DNA of 22,961 nt from Sphingomonadales bacterium (GTDB lineage Bacteria; Pseudomonadota; Alphaproteobacteria; Sphingomonadales; Sphingomonadaceae), in assembly GCA_027489295.1 (NCBI GenBank), contig JAIYAA010000355.1, forward strand, positions 1-22,961, given 5' to 3'. The translations under genes were made by a program, and so were the position numbers. Under the pieces are notes generated by a model, which saw nothing but the letters and a program-made list of their open reading frames with translations, searched no databases and was not told where the DNA came from. Shown here in pieces: positions 13,102-21,381 of this stretch. Every line of letters begins with the position of its first letter. Positions within the stretch are counted from its first letter, which is position 1.

Positions 13102-15000
13102 GTGGAGCAGTTAGCGAGCGACGGCGACACCGCCGCGCATACGCACCAGGAACCGTTCACCGCGCTGGCGCTCGGCGCCATCGGCGTGGTGTTCGGCGAC
13201 ATCGGCACGTCGCCGCTCTATTCTCTCAAAGAAAGTTTCATCGGCCACCACCGGCTGGCGATCGATCCCGCCCATATCTACGGGGTGCTGTCGCTGATCT
13301 TCTGGACGATGACCTCGATCGTCACGATCAAATATGTCGTGCTGATCCTGCGCGCCGACAATCGCGGCGAAGGCGGCAGCCTGGCGCTGCTCGCGCTGAT
13401 CACCCGCAAGATGGGCGACACCCGCTGGCGCGTTGCCATCACGCTTACCGGCGTAATCGCCACCGCGCTCTTCTATGGCGACGCGATCATCACCCCGGCG
13501 GTTTCGGTGTTGTCCGCCGTGGAGGGGCTCACCACCGTCGAGCAGGGCTTCACGCCGCTGGTGCTCCCGGTGACGGTCGCGATCCTCGTCGCGCTGTTCG
13601 CGATCCAGGCGCGCGGCACGGCCAGCGTGGGCAAGCTGTTCGGCCCGGTGATGCTCGTCTATTTTGCGGTGATCGCGGTGCTGGGCATCTCCGGCATCGT
13701 CGCCGCGCCAGAAATCCTGTGGGCACTGAACCCCTGGTACGCAGTGAAGTTCTTCACGCTGGACCCCACCCTCGCCTTCCTCGCGCTGGGCTCGGTGGTG
13801 CTGGCGGTGACCGGCGCCGAGGCGCTTTATGCGGACATGGGCCATTTCGGCCGCCGCGCGATCATGGTGTCGTGGCTCTACATCGCCTTCCCGTGCCTGA
13901 TGCTCAACTATCTGGGCCAGTCGGCGGCGATCCTGCGCAACCCCGCGTTGATCGAGAACCCCTTCTTCCTGATGGCACCGGAATGGGGCCGCCTGCCGCT
14001 CGTCATCCTCGCCACCATGGCGACGGTGATCGCGAGCCAGGCGGTGATCTCGGGCGCCTTCTCGGTTTCGCAGCAGGCGGTGCAGCTCGGCTTCCTGCCG
14101 CGCTTGCGCATCCTCCACACCAGCGCCAAGGCGGCCGGTCAGGTCTATGTGCCGCTGGTCAACTGGGGCCTGCTGGTGATGGTCGTGCTGCTGGCGCTCG
14201 GCTTCCGCAGTTCGAGCAACCTTGCCTCGGCCTATGGCATCGCGGTGACCGGCACGATGTTCATCACCGCCTGCATGCTGGGCGTGCTGACCTTCGCCGT
14301 GTGGAAATGGCATCCGCTGTTGGCCGGCCTCGTCACCGGCAGCTTCCTGCTGATCGACGGCGCCTATTTCGCCTCGAACCTCACCAAGATCCCCGATGGC
14401 GGCTGGTTCCCGCTGCTGGTGGCAGCAGTGGCGTTCGTGTTGCTGACGACCTGGTCGCGCGGACGCCGGCTGGTGCTCGCGCGCCTGCAGGAAGGTGCGA
14501 TGCCGATCGCACTATTCATCCGCTCCGCTGCCCAGTCGGCGGCGCGGGTCAAGGGCACCGCGGTGTTCCTCACCTCGACACCGGACAGCATTCCCCCTGC
14601 CCTGCTGCACAACCTGAAGCACAACAAGGTCCTGCACGAGCGGATCGTACTGCTCACCGTCGCGATCGAGCAGGTGCCCCATGTGCAGGGCAAGGAATGC
14701 ACCTCGATGGAGGCGCTGGGCGACGGCTTCTTCCGGGTGGTGCTGCACTATGGCTTCATGGACGACGTCGACGTGCCCGCCGCGCTGGCGGCGATCCAGG
14801 AATGCGGCGCGCCGTTCCGGCCGATGGAGACCAGCTATTTCCTTGCGCGGCAGACGCTGCTGCCGTCATCGCGCCCCGGCATGGCGATCTGGCGCGAGAA
14901 GCTGTTCGCCTGGATGGTACGCAACGCCGAAAGCGCGATGGAGTTCTTCAAGCTCCCCACCAACCGCGTGGTCGAGCTGGGCAGCCAGCTCGAAATCTGA
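13102..15000 (+). CDS. kup: Low-affinity potassium transport system protein Kup
   Basis: Potassium/proton symporter of the KUP/HAK/KT family, in the inner membrane, 632 residues (E. coli Kup 622). The signature [10 protein letters not shown] is at residues 32-41. About twelve hydrophobic helices follow to about residue 430, including [23 protein letters not shown], with the GDAIITPA element typical of the family. The remaining 200 residues form a cytosolic domain ([46 protein letters not shown]). The start is a GTG at 13102 with GGAG at 13091-13094, 7 bases away. The frame has no earlier start with a better site. Transcribed alone from the 139-bp gap after the ribosomal terminator. The hairpin after it belongs mainly to the convergent SulP gene. 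Confidence 0.95.
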   Translation: MEQLASDGDTAAHTHQEPFTALALGAIGVVFGDIGTSPLYSLKESFIGHHRLAIDPAHIYGVLSLIFWTMTSIVTIKYVVLILRADNRGEGGSLALLALITRKMGDTRWRVAITLTGVIATALFYGDAIITPAVSVLSAVEGLTTVEQGFTPLVLPVTVAILVALFAIQARGTASVGKLFGPVMLVYFAVIAVLGISGIVAAPEILWALNPWYAVKFFTLDPTLAFLALGSVVLAVTGAEALYADMGHFGRRAIMVSWLYIAFPCLMLNYLGQSAAILRNPALIENPFFLMAPEWGRLPLVILATMATVIASQAVISGAFSVSQQAVQLGFLPRLRILHTSAKAAGQVYVPLVNWGLLVMVVLLALGFRSSSNLASAYGIAVTGTMFITACMLGVLTFAVWKWHPLLAGLVTGSFLLIDGAYFASNLTKIPDGGWFPLLVAAVAFVLLTTWSRGRRLVLARLQEGAMPIALFIRSAAQSAARVKGTAVFLTSTPDSIPPALLHNLKHNKVLHERIVLLTVAIEQVPHVQGKECTSMEALGDGFFRVVLHYGFMDDVDVPAALAAIQECGAPFRPMETSYFLARQTLLPSSRPGMAIWREKLFAWMVRNAESAMEFFKLPTNRVVELGSQLEI

Positions 15001-15002
15001 AC

Positions 15003-15039
15003 AAAAAAATGGGGCGGCTTCCTGCTGGAAGCCGCCCCA
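15003..15039 (-). terminator. Intrinsic terminator of the SulP gene (hairpin shared with kup)
   Basis: TGGGGCGGCTTCC (15010-15022), loop TGCT, then GGAAGCCGCCCCA (15027-15039) form a perfect 13-bp stem. On the minus strand it is followed by seven T (AAAAAAA at 15003-15009 on the plus strand). This is a strong terminator for the minus-strand SulP gene ending at 15060. The plus strand has the stem but no T-run, so kup is ended less efficiently. Confidence 0.88.
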
Positions 15040-15059
15040 GTGCTTCGGGGTATGCGCGT

Positions 15060-16571
15060 TTAGCCGGCCAGCACGGCGGTCTTGCCGCCGGCCCCCTGCA
15101 GTTCCACGGGCGTGCCGCCCGCACGACGCCGCTGCAACCAGTCCTTCAGCAGCTCCGCGCAGCTGTGGTCGACCGCGTCGAGCCGCGAGACATCGAGCAG
15201 CACCGACCTGCCACCGGGGACCGATTCGAGCCTGTCGGAGAGCTTGGGCAGCGTGAGGAAGGTCGCCGAGCCCGCGAGCGCGATGCGATGCGCGCCCGCT
15301 TCCTCCTGCTGATCGACCTTGAGGCCGAGGCGGCGAAGATTGGGCACCAGTTCGAGCAGCGAGAGCGCGATGCCGACCAGAACGCCGGTCAGCAGATCCT
15401 GGGTGACGACGAGCGCGCAGGTGACCGCCCAGATCGCCGCCGGCAGCACGCCGTACTGCGCGAACAGGTGACGGACATGCTTGAGGTTGACCAGCTTCAC
15501 GCCGGTCACGACCAGCACCGCGCCCAGCGCGGCCATCGGGATCTCGCGCAGCAGCCAGGGCAGCAGCGCGACGAAGCCGAGTATCCAGCCGCCATGCATC
15601 ACCGCCGACCAGCGGGTTTGCGCGCCGGCCTGGACGTTGGCAGAGCTGCGGACGATCACGCCGGTCATCGGCAGCGCGCCGGCGATGCCGCACAGCAGAT
15701 TGCCGATGCCCTGCGCGCGCAGTTCCTTGTTGTAGTTGGTGCGGACGCCGTCATGCATGCGATCCACGGCGGCGGCCGACAGCAGCGTCTCGGCGCTGGC
15801 GATGAAGGCGAGCGCGATCGCCGCGGTGATGACCTGCGGGTCCATCCACTTGGCGAGGAAGCCGCTCTCCGGCAGCGCAATTGCGGAGACAATGTTCGAT
15901 GGCACGGTGACGCGGGTCACGTCGAGGCCGAGGCTGAACGCCACCAGCGTCGCGGCGACCACGCCGACCAGCGCTCCCGGCACCAGCTTCACGGCGGCCG
16001 GCTTGAACTTGTCCCAGCCGATCATCGTCGCGATGGTCAGCAGGCCGAGGCCCAGCGCCATCTCGGCGGCGGCAAGATCGGTCGACAGACCCAGCACGCG
16101 ACCGGGCATCGCGGCCAGATTGGCGAGCCCGTTCGACAGCGGCTTGGCGTCGAACAGCACATGATACTGGCCGACTACGATCAGGATGCCGATCCCGGCC
16201 AGCATGCCATGCACCACGGCGGGCGAGATCGCGCGGAACCAGCCGCCGACGCGCAGCACGCCCGCGACCACCTGGATGGCGCCGGCGAGGATCAGGATCG
16301 GGCCGAGCGCCGACAGGCCCTGCTCGCGCACCAGTTCGAACACGATGACGGCGAGGCCCGCCGCCGGGCCGCTCACCTGGAGCGGCGAACCGGCGAGCAG
16401 ACCCACGACCAGGCCACCGATGATGCCGGTGACCAGGCCCTTTTCGGGCGGAACGCCCGAGGCGATGGCGATGCCCATGCAAAGCGGCATCGCCACCAGG
16501 AACACGACGATCGACGCCGTGAAGTCGCGCACGAAGCTCTTGGGCTTCGGTGCTTCCGCGACCGTGCTCAT
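15060..16571 (-). CDS. SulP family inorganic anion transporter with STAS domain (probable bicarbonate type)
   Basis: Inner-membrane SulP (SLC26-like) transporter of 503 residues. After a short cytosolic start come about 10-12 hydrophobic segments: DFTASIVVFLVAMPLCMGIA (TM1 with MPLCMG), a glycine-rich VTGIIGGLVVGLLAGSPLQV with the conserved SGPAAG, and later ITAAIALAFIASAETLL. The last 90 residues are a STAS domain (HRIALAGSATFLTLPKL, then SVLLDVSRLDAVDHSCAELL). Its start (ATG at 16571) overlaps the stop of the carbonic anhydrase gene by four bases, so the two are translationally coupled. SulP proteins linked to carbonic anhydrases often carry bicarbonate. That substrate is inferred from context, and sulfate or another anion is possible. 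Confidence 0.92.
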   Translation of the reverse strand: MSTVAEAPKPKSFVRDFTASIVVFLVAMPLCMGIAIASGVPPEKGLVTGIIGGLVVGLLAGSPLQVSGPAAGLAVIVFELVREQGLSALGPILILAGAIQVVAGVLRVGGWFRAISPAVVHGMLAGIGILIVVGQYHVLFDAKPLSNGLANLAAMPGRVLGLSTDLAAAEMALGLGLLTIATMIGWDKFKPAAVKLVPGALVGVVAATLVAFSLGLDVTRVTVPSNIVSAIALPESGFLAKWMDPQVITAAIALAFIASAETLLSAAAVDRMHDGVRTNYNKELRAQGIGNLLCGIAGALPMTGVIVRSSANVQAGAQTRWSAVMHGGWILGFVALLPWLLREIPMAALGAVLVVTGVKLVNLKHVRHLFAQYGVLPAAIWAVTCALVVTQDLLTGVLVGIALSLLELVPNLRRLGLKVDQQEEAGAHRIALAGSATFLTLPKLSDRLESVPGGRSVLLDVSRLDAVDHSCAELLKDWLQRRRAGGTPVELQGAGGKTAVLAG

Positions 16572-17263
16572 TCGGCTGCCTCCGCATAGGCGATGTCGCG
16601 CGCGAGCCGCTGGCCGGCCGGCAGCGCCACCGGCATCGGGCGATCCTCGCGGATTGGCACGAAGCGGCCGCTCTCGCCGTCGAGACCGAGCACCATGCCG
16701 GCGCCGATGTCGACGAACCAGCCGTGCAGGGCGATCTCGCCGCGCGCGATGCCGGCCGCGACCGACGGGTGCGTGCGCAGATGCGCAAGCTGGACGACCA
16801 CGTTCTCGAGCGCGGCGGTGCGCACCGCATCGGCGCCCTCGAGATTGTCATAGCCGCCATCGACGACGCACTTGGCGGCATGGCTGTGGCGCAGCCAGGC
16901 GGTGACGTTCGGCATGCCTTCCAGCATCTCCGGGTTCATCAGCGCCTTCATCGCGCCGCAGTCCGAATGGCCGCAGACGATGATGTCGCGCACGCCCAGC
17001 GCCGCCACGGCATATTCCACCGTCGACGACACGCCGCCATTCTGGGTGGCGAAGGGCGGCACGATGTTGCCGGCGTTGCGGCAGACAAACAAGTCGCCCG
17101 GGTTGGCCTGGATGATCTGCTCCGGCACCACCCGCGAATCGGCGCAGGAGATCATCAGCGCCTTGGGGCTCTGCCCGTGGGCGGCGAGCTTCGAATAAAG
17201 GGCGTGCTGGTTCGGGAAGACCTGCTTCTCGAAATCGACGACGCGTCCGATCACTTCGTTCAC
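16568..17263 (-). CDS. Beta-class carbonic anhydrase
   Basis: Zinc enzyme interconverting CO2 and bicarbonate in the cytosol, 231 residues from the GTG at 17263. The zinc ligands are C40 (SCADSR), H99 and C102 (CGHSDCGA), and the D42-R44 dyad is present, the pattern of the plant-type beta class. The continuation NAGNIVPP and GVSSTVEYAV is typical too. The start is the GTG at 17263 because AGGAG stands about 7 bases before it. An earlier GTG at 17299 would add 12 unconserved residues. Its stop overlaps the ATG of the SulP transporter (ATGA), so the pair probably acts as a bicarbonate uptake and hydration unit. The 102-bp gap to the histidine kinase gene should hold the promoter. Confidence 0.95.
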   Translation of the reverse strand: MNEVIGRVVDFEKQVFPNQHALYSKLAAHGQSPKALMISCADSRVVPEQIIQANPGDLFVCRNAGNIVPPFATQNGGVSSTVEYAVAALGVRDIIVCGHSDCGAMKALMNPEMLEGMPNVTAWLRHSHAAKCVVDGGYDNLEGADAVRTAALENVVVQLAHLRTHPSVAAGIARGEIALHGWFVDIGAGMVLGLDGESGRFVPIREDRPMPVALPAGQRLARDIAYAEAAE

Positions 17264-17356
17264 GGCTTGGCTCCTGGGTTTCGCCCGCGGCGCGGGCACT
17301 TCTTCAGGAGACCAAGCTAACCACCCGCATTTGCTGCATCGCGGCGGGTTCGTAAG

Positions 17357-17366
17357 GAAACGTTTC
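17357..17366. other. Palindrome GAAACGTTTC next to the kinase stop
   Basis: A perfect 10-base palindrome touches the last base of the kinase stop codon and lies 94 bases upstream of the carbonic anhydrase start. It has no loop, so it is not a hairpin terminator. It could be a binding site for a regulator of the carbonic anhydrase operon, or chance. Confidence 0.25.
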
Positions 17367-18691
17367 TAAGAGTTTGATCCGTCGCGCGGCAACAGGATTT
17401 CGGCGCAGAGCCCGCCGCCCTCACGATTGGCGAGGCGGAAGCGCCCGCCCTCGGCCTCGGCCGCACGCGCGACGATCGACAGACCGAGACCGAAGCCCAC
17501 CGTGTCGCGCGAGCGCGCTGCATCCAAGCGGACGAAGGGCTGCATCACGCGCTGGAGGTCTTCCTCGGGAATGCCGGGCCCCTTGTCTTCGACGCGGATC
17601 GCCACCGCGCCGTCGATCGGCACCAGCCGGATGCAGCACTGGCCGGCATAATGGACGGCGTTGTCGACCAGGTTGTTCAGCGCGCGCTTGAGCATCAGCG
17701 GGCGCAGGACATGCTCCAGATGATCCGGGCCGTCATATTCGACGTCACGGCCATGGTCGGCATTGTCGTCCGCGATGGTCGCGCACAGCACCGCGAGATC
17801 GACCCGCGCGGGCTTCTCCAGGTCCCCCTCGCCGCCTAGAAACGCGAGCAGCGAGGCGATCATCGCCTCCATCTCGGTGATGTCAGTCTCAACCGCGGCG
17901 TGGACATCGGGATCGGCGATCGCATCCGCGCGCAGGCGAAGCCGGGCCAGCGGCGTGCGCATGTCGTGGCCCACCGCGGCGAGCGCCTGGGTGCGATCGG
18001 CGATCAGGCGCTGGATGCGCTCCTGCATGCGGTTGAACGCGCTGATCACCCGGCGCAGTTCCTTGGGGCCGGCCTCCTCGACTTCGAGGACGCTGCCCAT
18101 GCCGAAGCGATCGGCCGCCACCGCGAGCCGCCGCATCGGCAGTAGCATTCGCCGGAGCAGGATGCCGCTGATCAGGATCAGCGCCAGCGCCGGGGCCAGC
18201 GCGAGCAGGATGCGTGACAGCCCTAGGTCCGCCGCATGGACGTGCTCGCGCGTCCGGAAATACATCCAGCTGCCGTCGGGCATCGGCACCGCGCCCACGA
18301 TCAGTGCCTTGCTGCCCTGGGAGGTCAGCCGCAGCCGCAGCCCGTCGGACGCGAGCGTGGGCTCCCATAGCACCACCTGCTCGTAGAGCCGGTCGAGGCC
18401 GGGCTGTCCGCGCAACGCCGGCGGAAGCTGCGCCATCCACCGCACTTCGTAGCGCGAGGTGGTAAATTCGAGGGCGAGGCCCTCGCGGCGCGCGGGCGGC
18501 TGTTCGGCGAGCAGCTTGCGCGCGATCACCAGATGCTCGGCAAGCCGGCGCGCCTCGTCGTCGCGCACCGCGAACTGACTGGCGCGTTCGTAGAGGAGGG
18601 TGGAAACGGCGAATTCGATCAGGATCGTCAGCAGCAGGATCGCGAAGACCTGCCCGATCAATCCCGAGGGGCGGCGCAGAAACGCCCTCAA
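17366..18691 (-). CDS. Sensor histidine kinase (HAMP-containing, EnvZ-like)
   Basis: Membrane sensor kinase of 441 residues partnered with the response regulator encoded just upstream. Transmembrane helix 1 is at about 11-33, a periplasmic sensor loop of about 125 residues follows, and helix 2 is at 160-179. A HAMP linker is at 180-232. The phosphorylated histidine is H242 in AVGHDMRTPLARLRL. N-box NNLVDNAVHYAG is at 339-350, the G1 motif EDKGPGIP (D369) and GFGLGLSIV follow. The gene lacks an ATG at a sensible place. The TTG at 18691 overlaps the regulator's TGA (TTGA) and gives a normal N-terminus (RAFLRRPSGLIGQVF). The frame stays open to 18889 but that part lies inside the regulator gene. 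The signal is unknown. Confidence 0.92.
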   Translation of the reverse strand: MRAFLRRPSGLIGQVFAILLLTILIEFAVSTLLYERASQFAVRDDEARRLAEHLVIARKLLAEQPPARREGLALEFTTSRYEVRWMAQLPPALRGQPGLDRLYEQVVLWEPTLASDGLRLRLTSQGSKALIVGAVPMPDGSWMYFRTREHVHAADLGLSRILLALAPALALILISGILLRRMLLPMRRLAVAADRFGMGSVLEVEEAGPKELRRVISAFNRMQERIQRLIADRTQALAAVGHDMRTPLARLRLRADAIADPDVHAAVETDITEMEAMIASLLAFLGGEGDLEKPARVDLAVLCATIADDNADHGRDVEYDGPDHLEHVLRPLMLKRALNNLVDNAVHYAGQCCIRLVPIDGAVAIRVEDKGPGIPEEDLQRVMQPFVRLDAARSRDTVGFGLGLSIVARAAEAEGGRFRLANREGGGLCAEILLPRDGSNS

Positions 18692-19419
18692 GCGCGCGAC
18701 ACGGGAACGTTGAGCGTGTAGCCGATACCGCGCACGGTGACGATCGGCGCCTGGTGCCCCGCGTCGGAAAGCTTGCGGCGCAGACGGCTGACGAGCACGT
18801 CGATGCTGCGATCCGAACTGTCCCCGAGCCGGGTGCGCGACAGCTCGATCAACCGCTCGCGCGAAATCACCCGGCCGGCATGGTCGCACAGCGTGACCAG
18901 CAGGTCGAATTCGGCGCCGGTCAGGTCGACCACCGCGCCGGTGGGCGACAGAAGCTCGCGTCGCGGCAGGTTCACCGTCCAGCCGTCGAACTGGATCTCG
19001 CCCTTGGGGCGCTCGGTCGCATCGCGCTCGCCGGCGCCGCGGCGGAGCACGGCACGCACGCGTGCGACGAGTTCGCGGGTGCCGAACGGCTTGGGCAGGT
19101 AATCATCCGCCCCAAGCTCGAGACCGACGACGCGGTCCGTCTCGCTGCCCTTGGCCGAGATGAAGATGATCGGCACCGAACTCTTCTGGCGGATCGCACG
19201 GCACAGATCGATGCCGCTGGTCCCCGGCAGCATCACGTCGAGCAGCACTAGGTCGACCGGACCCTGATCCAGCGCCAGCCACATTTCGGGCGCGGACGAA
19301 GCCGGACGGACGGTGTAGCCATTTTCCTGAAGCGCGCGCGCGGTAAGCGTGCGCAGCTGGGGATCATCCTCGACCAGAACGATCGTGGGGAGGCTAAGCG
19401 GGGGTTCACCTGCATACAT
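18688..19419 (-). CDS. OmpR/PhoB-family response regulator
   Basis: Two-domain DNA-binding response regulator of 243 residues. The receiver domain has the acidic pocket EDD (residues 17-19), the phosphorylated D61 (LLDVMLPG), S89 and K110 (YLPKPFG). The winged-helix effector domain is at about 145-240 (TGAEFDLLVTLCDHAGRVISRE, then DRSIDVLVSRLRRKL, then VTVRGIGYTL). It is the usual partner of the kinase encoded next, overlapping it by four bases. The ATG at 19419 is the only convincing start, although it has a weak ribosome binding site. The 14-bp dyad at 19457-19488 lies about 40 bases upstream and could be its operator. Target genes are unknown. Confidence 0.95.
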   Translation of the reverse strand: MYAGEPPLSLPTIVLVEDDPQLRTLTARALQENGYTVRPASSAPEMWLALDQGPVDLVLLDVMLPGTSGIDLCRAIRQKSSVPIIFISAKGSETDRVVGLELGADDYLPKPFGTRELVARVRAVLRRGAGERDATERPKGEIQFDGWTVNLPRRELLSPTGAVVDLTGAEFDLLVTLCDHAGRVISRERLIELSRTRLGDSSDRSIDVLVSRLRRKLSDAGHQAPIVTVRGIGYTLNVPVSRA

Positions 19420-19456
19420 CGCGCAGAAACCTAGGGTCCCCGCCTGCCAGGGTCAA

Positions 19457-19488
19457 CGGCACGGCGTGACCGGCGTCACGCCGTGCCG
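19457..19488. promoter_or_regulatory. Perfect 14-bp-arm dyad in a divergent intergenic region
   Basis: CGGCACGGCGTGAC (19457-19470) and GTCACGCCGTGCCG (19475-19488) are exact inverted copies around CGGC. The 32-base element lies between the divergent response regulator gene (start 19419) and the 151-residue gene (start 19532). No gene ends here, so a terminator is not needed. An operator or a leader hairpin is more likely. Confidence 0.55.
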
Positions 19489-19531
19489 GACCGGCGGGCG
19501 CTATGCAGCCAGGAGAAATCGAGGAAACCCC

Positions 19532-19987
19532 ATGCAGATGCCACGCTTCCGGAACGTCATGCTCGCCGTGCGACCGCGCAGCGGACGCGCCCTGCCGGCA
19601 TCGATGACGGAGGCTGTTGCGCAGGATCTTACCCCACCCCAGGACGATGGCGCCGCCGAGCCGCACCATCTGCTCGCTGCCCTCGATCGCCTTTCTTCCA
19701 CCGTGATTGCCGCCACCGGCAGCTGGGTGTTCCTGTCTTCCGAACGAATCCAGCTGATCGAAGCCGCGCACAAGCTGGCCTGGCTGCTGGTGCGCGTGCA
19801 TCGCAACGAGCAGTTCCTGGCGCGCGCGCCAGATATTCGCGGCACCGTCCAGGCGATCATCAGCGCGACCTATCAGCTGCAATCGGTGCGCGCGCTCGGC
19901 GACGGCGTCGAGGCGATTGCCGCGCTGTTCGATCTGATCCCGCGCATCGATATGCTGCTCCCCGCTTCGAGTCAGCGCGCCCAATAA
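19532..19987 (+). CDS. Conserved-looking protein of unknown function (151 aa)
   Basis: A 151-residue protein I do not recognise. The ATG at 19532 follows GAGG at 19521-19524 with a 7-base gap, and the frame has no better start. The first 20 residues are basic with no hydrophobic core, so it is probably cytosolic. From residue 45 on it looks helical (HHLLAALDRLSSTVIAA, SSERIQLIEAAHKLAWLLVR, TVQAIISATYQLQSVRALG, VEAIAALFDLIPRIDML), as in a small helical bundle. No catalytic motif is seen. It diverges from the response regulator, with the 14-bp dyad between them, so it may belong to that regulon. The region after it, 19988-20047, holds only a small GAAGGT-TTG-ACCTTC hairpin at 20026-20040. Confidence 0.75.
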   Translation: MQMPRFRNVMLAVRPRSGRALPASMTEAVAQDLTPPQDDGAAEPHHLLAALDRLSSTVIAATGSWVFLSSERIQLIEAAHKLAWLLVRVHRNEQFLARAPDIRGTVQAIISATYQLQSVRALGDGVEAIAALFDLIPRIDMLLPASSQRAQ

Positions 19988-20047
19988 GGCTGGCGCAACG
20001 CCGTGCACGTGGCTAGAGCGACGCCGAAGGTTTGACCTTCCTGTCCA

Positions 20048-20218
20048 TGCCGGTGCCCTTCACGGGGCCCAAGGGAATGCGGTGCGGGCGCGTCGGCGCA
20101 CAAGGCCGCAGCTGCCCCTGCAACTGTAAGCGGAGAGCGGCCGGGCACAGGCCATTGGGAGCGATCCCGAGAAGGCGCCCGATCCGCGGTGACCCGCAAG
20201 CCAGGAAACCTGCCGGCA
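20048..20218 (+). ncRNA. Cobalamin (B12) riboswitch
   Basis: A cis-acting RNA that senses adenosylcobalamin or a related corrinoid and controls the downstream cob genes. TGCCGGT (20048-20054) pairs with GCCGGCA (20212-20218) as P1. The conserved core is visible in order: AAGGGAATGCGGTGCG (20071-20086), GCTGCCCCTGCAACTGTAAGCGG (20111-20133, close to the consensus GCTGCCCCCGCAACTGTAAGCGG), a GGCCATTGGG arm with its GATCCC partner, and the B12 box AGCCAGGAAACCTGCC (20199-20214). The 119 bases from here to cobT contain a long-range pairing GTCGCTC (20225-20231) with GAGCGAC (20273-20279) but no T-run terminator. Control at translation is therefore more likely. Confidence 0.95.
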
Positions 20219-20337
20219 CGGGGAGTCGCTCACGCTCGGTCCAGGGTGCGGCCGCAGCGCGGTTTTCCGTTCGAGCGACGAAGCCGAACCGGGCGCGCAG
20301 CCGTGCGTCCGGCGCGTATCTGTTGCTGGAGCCGGAA

Positions 20338-21381
20338 ATGCCATTGCGTGACGCCCATCCCTCCATTCCCCTGTTCGACAGCGTCGTGGCGTTCGATGCT
20401 GCCCTCGCCAGCCTCCCCGCTCCCGACCCGGCCAGCACCGACGCGGCCCGCGCCCGCCAGCAGCAGCTGACGAAGCCGCCCGGATCGCTGGGCCGGCTGG
20501 AGGACATCGCCGTCTTCCTCGCCGGCTGGCAGCGCCGCGCGCGACCGTCGCTGGACACTGCCAGGGCCGTCGTCTTCGCCGGCAATCACGGCGTCGCAGC
20601 GCAGGGCGTCAGCGCCTTCCCGACCGAGGTGACCGCGCAGATGGTCGCCAATTTCGCCGCTGGCGGCGCCGCGATCAACGCGCTGACCGGCATCATCGGC
20701 ATGCCGCTGGCGGTGATCGCGCTCGACCTTGATCATCCCACCAGGGACTTCACCACCGCGCCGGCGATGACCGAGGAAGCGTGCCTTGCAGCCCTGCGCG
20801 AGGGCGCAGCGGTGGTCACGCCCGGCACTGACCTGTTGCTGCTGGGCGAAATGGGCATTGCCAACTCCACTGCCGCCGCGGCGCTGTGCCTGCGCAGCTT
20901 CGGCGACAACGCCGCCGACTGGGCGGGGCCCGGCACGGGTCTGGACGGCGCCGGCGTGAGCCGGAAGGCCGCGGTGGTGGACGCTGCCATCGCACATCAT
21001 GCCGACGCGCCCTCGACCCCGTTTGAAACGCTGCGTCGCGTCGGCGGCCGGGAACTTGCCGCGATCGCGGGCGCGGTGCTGGCGGCACGGCATGCCGGCG
21101 TGCCGGTGCTGCTGGACGGTTTCATCTGCTGCGCGGCAATCGCCCCGCTCGCCGCCGCTGCACCCGGGATCGTCGACCATTGCATCGCCGGCCATTGCTC
21201 GGCGGAGCCCGGTCATGCCCGGCTGCTCGCCCGCCTCGGCCTCGATCCGCTGCTTCGGTTGAACATGCGCCTCGGCGAAGCGAGCGGCGCCGCGGTGGCG
21301 GCGGCGGTGCTGCGCTCGGCGCTGGCGGCGCACAACGGCATGGCGACCTTTGCCGAGGCGGGGGTCGCCCGCGGCGCATGA
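20338..21381 (+). CDS. cobT: Nicotinate-nucleotide--dimethylbenzimidazole phosphoribosyltransferase
   Basis: Cytosolic enzyme that makes alpha-ribazole phosphate from nicotinate mononucleotide and 5,6-dimethylbenzimidazole, for the lower ligand of cobalamin. It has 347 residues (family about 340-360). Motifs are KPPGSLGRLEDIA, VFAGNHGVAAQGVSAFPTEVT, LGEMGIANSTAAAAL, and LNMRLGEASGA with the catalytic E314. The start is the ATG at 20338, with GGAG at 20328-20331. The frame remains open far upstream, but that region is the riboswitch. Its TGA overlaps the ATG of the phosphatase gene. First gene of a riboswitch-controlled operon. Confidence 0.96.
   Translation: MPLRDAHPSIPLFDSVVAFDAALASLPAPDPASTDAARARQQQLTKPPGSLGRLEDIAVFLAGWQRRARPSLDTARAVVFAGNHGVAAQGVSAFPTEVTAQMVANFAAGGAAINALTGIIGMPLAVIALDLDHPTRDFTTAPAMTEEACLAALREGAAVVTPGTDLLLLGEMGIANSTAAAALCLRSFGDNAADWAGPGTGLDGAGVSRKAAVVDAAIAHHADAPSTPFETLRRVGGRELAAIAGAVLAARHAGVPVLLDGFICCAAIAPLAAAAPGIVDHCIAGHCSAEPGHARLLARLGLDPLLRLNMRLGEASGAAVAAAVLRSALAAHNGMATFAEAGVARGA

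Noticed and set aside
13111..14313. A 400-codon minus-strand frame opposite kup.
   Set aside because: Composition rich in His, Gln, Arg and Glu without hydrophobic core. Kup on the plus strand is unambiguous.
12945..16589. A 1214-codon open frame on the plus strand across kup and the SulP gene.
   Set aside because: It runs in another frame over kup and antisense over SulP, has no recognisable domain and consists of Arg/Gly/His-rich sequence.
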